From an uncultured Pseudomonadota bacterium (GTDB taxonomy: Bacteria > Pseudomonadota > Gammaproteobacteria > Steroidobacterales > Steroidobacteraceae): a stretch of 10,877 bases of DNA. Positions 7,052 through 10,877 of this stretch are shown here, piece by piece. Both the position numbers and the translations under genes were made by a program. The notes beneath the pieces were generated by a model. That model did not search any database, had not been told where the DNA came from, and worked only from the letters and a program-made list of their open reading frames with translations. The stretch's first letter is position 1. Each line of letters starts with the position of its first letter. The stretch is from contig CAIVYV010000259.1 in the NCBI GenBank assembly GCA_903910215.1, forward strand, positions 1-10,877, in the 5' to 3' direction.

Positions 7052-7216
7052 ATGCTCCTCGTCATGCACGAGGATGTGTCTGCGGTTGTCTTCCAAGCGA
7101 TTCCGCCACGGCCGGTGCCGTGGCGGAAGCGTTTTTTCTGGTTTCTGATTTTGCGTATCGCCCGTTACCGCGCACTTCGTGATTGGGTTTCGAAGCGCTG
7201 GCTGCGACAGGGGTGA
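7052..7216 (+). CDS. Doubtful small basic/aromatic ORF after the receptor
   Basis: An ORF of 54 codons from the ATG at 7052 (or 50 codons from 7064) runs to a TGA at 7214-7216 that lies inside the SD of the next gene. It encodes MHEDVSAVVFQAIPPRPV and then PWRKRFFWFLILRIARYR, with a basic tail ending RWLRQG. This is a short hydrophobic patch set in many Arg/Lys and Trp/Phe residues. Against it: no good SD is visible, and the hairpin and T-run of a strong terminator lie within the reading frame (the stem encodes PPRPVPWR). In favour: it fills the gap exactly and could couple to the YdcZ-like gene. I do not recognise the protein, and it may be chance. Confidence 0.25.
   Translation: MLLVMHEDVSAVVFQAIPPRPVPWRKRFFWFLILRIARYRALRDWVSKRWLRQG
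7056..7074 (+). repeat. Small hairpin after the receptor stop
   Basis: TCCTCGT-CATGC-ACGAGGA is a perfect 7-bp inverted repeat with a 5-base loop, 11 bases after the receptor stop and upstream of the main terminator. It has no T-run. It may stabilise the mRNA 3' end or be incidental. Confidence 0.35.
7101..7137 (+). terminator. Rho-independent terminator of the TonB receptor gene
   Basis: A perfect 12-bp GC-rich stem (TTCCGCCACGGC, 7101-7112, pairing with GCCGTGGCGGAA, 7117-7128) with a CGGT loop is followed by GCG and six T residues (7132-7137). The T-run is only on the plus-strand side, so it works in the direction of the receptor gene. Confidence 0.9.
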
Positions 7217-7221
7217 GTTCG

Positions 7222-7662
7222 ATGAAAACCGTTTCCATGGTTTTGGCTTTGCTCGTGGGTGCTGGCCTTGTCGTACAGGTGGCATTCAATATGGCGGTTA
7301 GCCGAGCCCTCGGCAGTGCACCGCTCGCCGCTCTGGGCAACTTCATCGTCGGCACGGTGTTGCTCGTATTGTTGCTGACAGCCTTTCGGGTCGATTGGCC
7401 GACGCGCGAGCAGTTCTCGGCCGTGCCTTGGTGGGCCTGGCTCGGGGGAACTCTCGGCGCCGCCTATGTCGCGACTGCGACCTTCACCGGTCCGCGCCTC
7501 GGCGCGCTGTTGCTGCTGGCCTTGACGGTCGGCGGTCAGATGATCGCCTCGATCATCGTTGATCACTATGGCTTGCTTGGCTTCGCACGCGAGCCCGTCG
7601 ATGCCACCCGTCTAGTGGGTGTTGTTTTGTTACTTGGCGGTATCTTCTTGATCGCCCGCTAG
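7222..7662 (+). CDS. YdcZ/DUF606-family small membrane protein (DMT superfamily)
   Basis: This 146-residue, very hydrophobic inner-membrane protein has about five predicted membrane segments (roughly 4-24, 33-53, 70-90, 92-113 and 127-145). Family signs are NMAVSRALGSAPLAALGNF (23-41) followed by a Gly-Thr helix, and WWAWLGGTLGAAYVATATF (70-88) followed by PRLGALLLLALTVGGQM. These match the single-domain DMT-superfamily YdcZ family, whose members are presumed small-molecule transporters working as dimers. The start at 7222 was chosen over 7183 because AGGGGTGAG (7209-7217) is a strong SD at the right distance. It lies downstream of the receptor terminator and converges with zur across 10 bp. 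No specific substrate is known. Confidence 0.88.
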   Translation: MKTVSMVLALLVGAGLVVQVAFNMAVSRALGSAPLAALGNFIVGTVLLVLLLTAFRVDWPTREQFSAVPWWAWLGGTLGAAYVATATFTGPRLGALLLLALTVGGQMIASIIVDHYGLLGFAREPVDATRLVGVVLLLGGIFLIAR

Positions 7663-7672
7663 GGCTGAATCA

Positions 7673-8161
7673 CTACGACGCTGCAGTCTCGCAATCGCTG
7701 CACAGTCCCTTGAGTTCGAGCGAGCTAGGCTCGATACGAAAACCGATTTCTCGGGAGCGCTCGGTCAGCAGGGCATTGATTGTCGGATCGTCGATTTCGG
7801 CGACCCGATGGCAGCGGCGACACACGATGAACTGAGCGATATGCGGTTGGGTGGGTTCGCCACAGCCGACGAAGGCGTTGAGCGAATCGATGCGATGCAC
7901 GAGACCGGCATCGATCAGGAAGTCGAGCGCACGGTAGACGGTCGGCGGAGCCACCTTGTCGCGCTCTTTGGCGAGTTCCGCCAGGATTTGGTAGGCGCCG
8001 ATCGGTTCGTGTGATCGCCACACGATCTCAAGCACCCGTCGGCGGATCGGAGTCAGGTTCAGTCCGCGTTGCTCACAAAGGTTGGCGGCCGTATCGAGAG
8101 CGTGCTGGATGCAGCTCTGGTGGTCGTGAGGAGAGGCATGTGACTCGCCGGTTTTGGCCAT
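7673..8161 (-). CDS. zur: Zinc uptake regulator Zur (Fur family)
   Basis: This 162-residue zinc-sensing repressor binds DNA when loaded with Zn(II) and shuts off zinc-uptake and zinc-sparing genes. It has the N-terminal winged helix with LTPIRRRVLEIVW (36-48) and the recognition region APPTVYRALDFLIDAGLVHR (71-90). The dimerisation domain has the structural zinc site Cys114-x2-Cys117 and Cys154-x2-Cys157. His89, Cys100, His107 and Glu122 lie at spacings (11, 7, 15) close to the regulatory-site ligands of E. coli Zur (11, 8, 15). NAFVGC and the C-terminal CxxC favour Zur over Fur. An in-frame ATG at 8176 would add five residues; neither start has a good SD. It is divergent from the G3E GTPase gene, which is a probable target. 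Confidence 0.93.
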   Translation of the reverse strand: MAKTGESHASPHDHQSCIQHALDTAANLCEQRGLNLTPIRRRVLEIVWRSHEPIGAYQILAELAKERDKVAPPTVYRALDFLIDAGLVHRIDSLNAFVGCGEPTQPHIAQFIVCRRCHRVAEIDDPTINALLTERSREIGFRIEPSSLELKGLCSDCETAAS

Positions 8162-8187
8162 GCCGTACGTTATCATGCGTCACTATA
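8162..8187. promoter_or_regulatory. Very short divergent promoter region of zur and the G3E GTPase gene
   Basis: Only 25 bp separate the two start codons. A good -10 match TATCAT (8171-8176) faces the GTPase gene, and another, TATAGT (minus strand, 8187-8182), faces zur. Both would start transcription within a few bases of the start codons, so the messages would be leaderless or nearly so. Neither has a convincing -35. A GTTAT half-site like those in proteobacterial Zur boxes is at 8169-8173, but no clear palindrome completes it. Zur control here is inferred from gene order. Confidence 0.35.
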
Positions 8188-9641
8188 TGGCTACCACGGA
8201 TCGGGTGCCCGTCACCGTCCTGACGGGATTTCTGGGGTCTGGAAAGACCACGTTGCTCAACCGCATTCTCTCCGAGAATCATGGCAAGCGGATCGCTGTC
8301 ATCGAAAACGAGTTCGGTGAGGTCGGCATCGATCATCAGCTCGTCATTGGCGCCGAAGAGGAAATCTTCGAAACCAACAATGGGTGCATCTGCTGCACCG
8401 TCCGCGGCGATCTGCTGCGTATCCTGGGGCAGCTCCTCAAGCGTCGCGATAAGTTCGACTACATCATCGTCGAAACGACCGGCATGGCAGATCCGGGCCC
8501 GGTCGCTCAGACGTTTTTTCTTGACGACGAATTCAAGCAGCAGTTTTTGCTCGATGCCATCGTCACCGTTATTGATGCGCATCACATCGAGAAGCATCTC
8601 GACGAAATGAAAGAGCCCGGTGAGCAAGTCGCCTTCGCCGACGTGATCCTGCTCAACAAGGTCGATCTCGTGAGCGAAGCGGAACTCGAGCGCATCGAGC
8701 GCCGCATCCGCGCAATTAACGGGACTGCGAAAATCTTCCGGACCCGTAATGCCGACGTGCCTGTAGAGCGTGTGCTCGACGTCGGGGCGTTCGATCTCGA
8801 GCGTGCGTTGGCGGTGGATTCGACGTTCCTGGAGCCGCAATATCCGTTCGAGTGGGCTGGGCTCTGCGATTTGGCGGCGGGTCGTCACGAGCTTCGAACG
8901 GGTGGTGATACGCACGATCACCATCATCATGAGCATCACCACGATGGTGAGTGTGACCATGCTCATCATCAACATGATCATCACCACGAGAATGAGCATC
9001 ACGACGAGCATCATGGTCACGATCACGCGCATGAAGGTGGCTTGGCCGTCGCATTGTTGAGCGCTGGCGCGGGTGAGCCCGCTACCTCGCTCGCCGATTG
9101 CATCGAGCCGGCTGTTCGTGCGTTCGCCGAAGAAGGGCAGCAGATCGTTTGCGGCGGAACTTTGAAGCCAGCCAACACAACTTATCGTATCGACGTGGGG
9201 CATGATGGAAGTCACTTCCATATCGATATCGCGAGCGCGGGGCGCTACGCATTAGTCGTCGAGCATGCGCCGATCGAATTCGGTCTGCGCATCGAGGGAG
9301 TGAAGCCGATCGCCGAGAGGCGCTTTGCTTCACATCATCACGATGAGGAGATCTCATCCATTGGGCTGACCGATCCGCGCGCGGTCGATCCCACCAAGCT
9401 CAATGATTGGCTGTCGTATTTGCTTAAGAGTCGCGGTGCCGACATCTTCCGAATGAAGGGCGTCGTTTCGATCAAGGGTGAGCCGCGTCGCTACGTGTTC
9501 CACGGGGTGCACATGATGTTCGATGGTCAGTTGGAGCGCCCGTGGCCTGCAGGAGTCGATCGGATGAACACCTTAGTCTTCATCGGTCGAAATCTGGATC
9601 GTCAGGAGCTCGAGGCAGGTTTCCACTCCTGCTTCGCGTGA
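8187..9641 (+). CDS. G3E-family (COG0523/CobW-like) GTPase, putative zinc metallochaperone, with His-rich tract and inserted domain
   Basis: This 484-residue cytoplasmic GTPase is of the ZNG1/YeiR/ZigA type, thought to hand zinc to client enzymes using GTP hydrolysis. P-loop GFLGSGKTT is at 14-22, NEFGEVGID at 41-49, metal-binding GCICC at 66-70, ETTGMADPGP at 96-105 and the guanine-specificity motif NKVD at 157-160. A His-rich tract with about 22 His follows at 242-282. The C-terminal CobW_C domain (about 393-484) includes MKGVVSI, VFHGVHMMFDG and LVFIGRNLDR. Between the His tract and CobW_C is an extra segment of about 110 residues (284-393) with beta-rich YRIDVGHDGSHFHIDI and a second HHHDEE motif, so the protein is longer than the usual 320-400. 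The start MATTDRVPVTV was chosen because the strand leading to the P-loop follows directly; an in-frame ATG at 8154 would overlap zur. It is probably co-transcribed with the WD40 gene. Confidence 0.93.
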   Translation: MATTDRVPVTVLTGFLGSGKTTLLNRILSENHGKRIAVIENEFGEVGIDHQLVIGAEEEIFETNNGCICCTVRGDLLRILGQLLKRRDKFDYIIVETTGMADPGPVAQTFFLDDEFKQQFLLDAIVTVIDAHHIEKHLDEMKEPGEQVAFADVILLNKVDLVSEAELERIERRIRAINGTAKIFRTRNADVPVERVLDVGAFDLERALAVDSTFLEPQYPFEWAGLCDLAAGRHELRTGGDTHDHHHHEHHHDGECDHAHHQHDHHHENEHHDEHHGHDHAHEGGLAVALLSAGAGEPATSLADCIEPAVRAFAEEGQQIVCGGTLKPANTTYRIDVGHDGSHFHIDIASAGRYALVVEHAPIEFGLRIEGVKPIAERRFASHHHDEEISSIGLTDPRAVDPTKLNDWLSYLLKSRGADIFRMKGVVSIKGEPRRYVFHGVHMMFDGQLERPWPAGVDRMNTLVFIGRNLDRQELEAGFHSCFA

Positions 9642-9645
9642 TGTC

Positions 9646-10677
9646 ATGAAATCACCACCGGCATTGCTCGAACCCCGCGGCAAAGTAGATATCGACGATT
9701 ACATCGTCGATATCGCTTGGTCGATAGACGGCAGTCGTCTTGCCGTGGCGGGCGGTGAGGGCAAGGTATGCAGCATCGAGAATGGTGAAGACACGCTTGC
9801 CGCCCGAGAGGTCGGTAGCCACGGTCTCGGCGCATTAGCCGTTGCCTGGCATCCAAAGAATGCCGTGTTTGTCAGCAGCGGTCAGGATGGTGAGGTCCGA
9901 CTCTACGATGCCACGGACGGAAAAGTGCTGGGGCGACAGAGACCTTCGAAGGCATGGACGACTCAATTGACGTTCTCGCCCGACGGATCGCAGCTTGCGA
10001 GCGCGGCCGGCAAGCAGATTTCGCTTTGGAACGAGCGACTGGAGTTGCAGCACGAGCTGCCGCCACTCGAGGGTGCGATCGCAGCGCTCGCATTCGATAA
10101 GAGCGGTCGAGATCTAGCCGCAGCAATCAACGGCGGCATTGCCGTGCATCGACTCGAGACGCCGCGTTATCCGGTTCGCCACTATCGTTGGGCTGCACCT
10201 TGTATCACGGCGAATTTCAGTGGTAACGGCAAGTTTCTCGCTGCCGGTACGCAAGACGGTTCCGTGCACTTTTGGTATCTGGCCACCGGTCGTGATTCGC
10301 AAATGCGCGGCTATCCCGGCAAGGTCGATCAACTCGGCTGGAGCGGCGATTCACGTTATCTCGCTACCGCTGCAGCAGATCGCGTCGTCGTATGGGACTT
10401 CGGTGGCAAAGGTCCCGAGGGCTCATCGCCACTGCAACTGTCAGGTCATACTGATCGCATCGAATGCCTGGCTTATCAGCCCCGTGGAAACTTTCTCGCG
10501 ACGGCAGGGCTCGATTGGCGGTTATCGTTGTGGCTGCCGGGCAAGTTTCCTACGCCGATCGATGCGCACCTGACTGATTCTGAGCCCTCGTGCCTGCGCT
10601 GGTCTCCGGATGGTCGCTTTCTGGCGCTCGGCGAAAGAAAAGGTAAGCTGTCGATCTTCGAACTCGTTCGGATCTGA
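9646..10677 (+). CDS. WD40-repeat beta-propeller protein
   Basis: This 343-residue protein consists almost wholly of WD40-like repeats. Eight repeat units can be counted by their closing strands: KVCSIE, VRLYDA, ISLWNE, IAVHRLE, VHFWYL, VVVWDF, LSLWLP and LSIFEL. Several carry the usual turn SPDGSQLAS or SPDGRFLAL, and one has the GH-to-WD spacing (SGHTDRIECL). It has no signal peptide or membrane segment, so it is cytoplasmic. No catalytic domain is attached, so a scaffold or binding role is likely. Its ATG lies 4 bp after the GTPase stop with no clear SD, which indicates translational coupling. The specific function is unknown; a link to zinc handling is inferred only from its position. Confidence 0.9.
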   Translation: MKSPPALLEPRGKVDIDDYIVDIAWSIDGSRLAVAGGEGKVCSIENGEDTLAAREVGSHGLGALAVAWHPKNAVFVSSGQDGEVRLYDATDGKVLGRQRPSKAWTTQLTFSPDGSQLASAAGKQISLWNERLELQHELPPLEGAIAALAFDKSGRDLAAAINGGIAVHRLETPRYPVRHYRWAAPCITANFSGNGKFLAAGTQDGSVHFWYLATGRDSQMRGYPGKVDQLGWSGDSRYLATAAADRVVVWDFGGKGPEGSSPLQLSGHTDRIECLAYQPRGNFLATAGLDWRLSLWLPGKFPTPIDAHLTDSEPSCLRWSPDGRFLALGERKGKLSIFELVRI

Positions 10678-10683
10678 GCGCTC

Positions 10684-10689
10684 GGGAGG
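10684..10689 (+). promoter_or_regulatory. Shine-Dalgarno site of the M20 gene
   Basis: GGGAGG lies 9 bases before the ATG at 10699 and supports that start. It sits in the 21-bp gap after the WD40 gene, so the M20 gene could be transcribed with the operon upstream. Confidence 0.75.
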
Positions 10690-10698
10690 CGCCTTTCC

Positions 10699-10877
10699 AT
10701 GAAGCACATCGCAACTCGTTCGCTCAAGATCTTGGGTTTTGTCGCAGCATCATTTCTGCCGCTCTCGACACTCGCGGCGGCGGAGTCGATCAATGCCAAG
10801 GTCGATGCTGCCCTGCAGAGCCTGCAGCCCAAGATCATCGAGTGGCGTCGCGATCTGCACCAAAACCCCGAGTTATC
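10699..10877 (+). CDS. Exported M20-family metallopeptidase/amidohydrolase, N-terminal part, cut by window edge
   Basis: This is the first 59 codons of a secreted or periplasmic hydrolase. A Sec signal peptide (MKHIATRSLKILGFVAASF, then PLSTLAAA) is followed by IIEWRRDLHQNPELS. That is the family-typical opening of M20D amidohydrolases (hippurate hydrolase/IAA-amino-acid hydrolase-like), consensus WRR-D-L-H-x-x-PE. Such enzymes bind two divalent metal ions and cleave N-acyl amino acids or small peptides. The metal ligands themselves lie beyond the window edge. It follows the WD40 gene by 21 bp on the same strand with a good SD, so it may be the third gene of the operon, but an own promoter cannot be excluded. 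Confidence 0.85.
   Translation, partial: MKHIATRSLKILGFVAASFLPLSTLAAAESINAKVDAALQSLQPKIIEWRRDLHQNPEL

Noticed and set aside
5998..7065. 355-codon minus-strand ORF opposite the receptor barrel
   Set aside because: Same reason: the receptor on the plus strand has continuous family motifs and a proper C-terminus across this span.
7663..7672. Terminator between the convergent YdcZ-like and zur genes
   Set aside because: The gap is only 10 bp and no stem-loop with a T-run is seen there.
8927..9035. CAT/CAC-rich repeat considered as a DNA repeat array
   Set aside because: It is irregular at the DNA level and is explained by the His-rich metal-binding tract of the GTPase.
8073..9221. Long minus-strand ORF rich in Met, Val and Ile opposite the G3E GTPase gene
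   Set aside because: It is the antisense reading of the His codons (CAT/CAC give ATG/GTG) and of the conserved GTPase gene; it shows no family motifs.

Overview
The window comes from a GC-rich proteobacterium. The evidence is an RND efflux pump with a lipoprotein adaptor, a large TonB-dependent outer-membrane receptor, a Tat-exported protein and a Fur-family Zur regulator. The receptor style (TonB box EEVVVTARK, terminal Phe) and the Zur/G3E/WD40 grouping fit a gammaproteobacterium of the Steroidobacter/Nevskia/Xanthomonas kind or a sphingomonad-like alphaproteobacterium. The sequence alone does not decide between them. Eleven well-supported coding regions (two cut by the window edges) and one doubtful small ORF were found. 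There is no rRNA, tRNA, CRISPR array, insertion sequence or phage gene.

Region 1 (1-1508, minus strand) is an efflux operon. A lipoprotein membrane-fusion adaptor overlaps by 4 bases (ATGA) the start of an RND inner-membrane pump that runs off the left edge. A 122-bp gap in front of the adaptor carries an inverted repeat and may hold its own promoter.

Region 2 (1631-7044) is a divergent catabolic-looking locus. On the minus strand are a Tat-signal nitrilase-fold protein, a MaoC-type hydratase and a D-2-hydroxyacid dehydrogenase, packed with gaps of 1 and 13 bp. Facing away on the plus strand is an 838-residue TonB-dependent receptor that ends at a strong intrinsic terminator. The 240-bp gap between them carries a perfect 17-bp palindrome well placed to be an operator. 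The grouping suggests uptake of an unknown small molecule followed by hydration and oxidation or reduction of an acid. The nitrilase-fold protein lacks the usual catalytic cysteine, so its role is open.

Region 3 (7045-7662) holds the terminator, a doubtful 50-54 codon ORF and a small YdcZ-type (DMT superfamily) membrane protein.

Region 4 (7673-10877) is a zinc-homeostasis neighbourhood. zur lies on the minus strand and is divergent, with only about 25 bp between start codons, from a His-rich G3E (COG0523) GTPase. That gene is followed 4 bp later by a WD40 beta-propeller protein and 21 bp later by the start of an exported M20 metallopeptidase/amidohydrolase. The simplest reading is that Zur controls a G3E metallochaperone operon. 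The WD40 protein is the least explained member.
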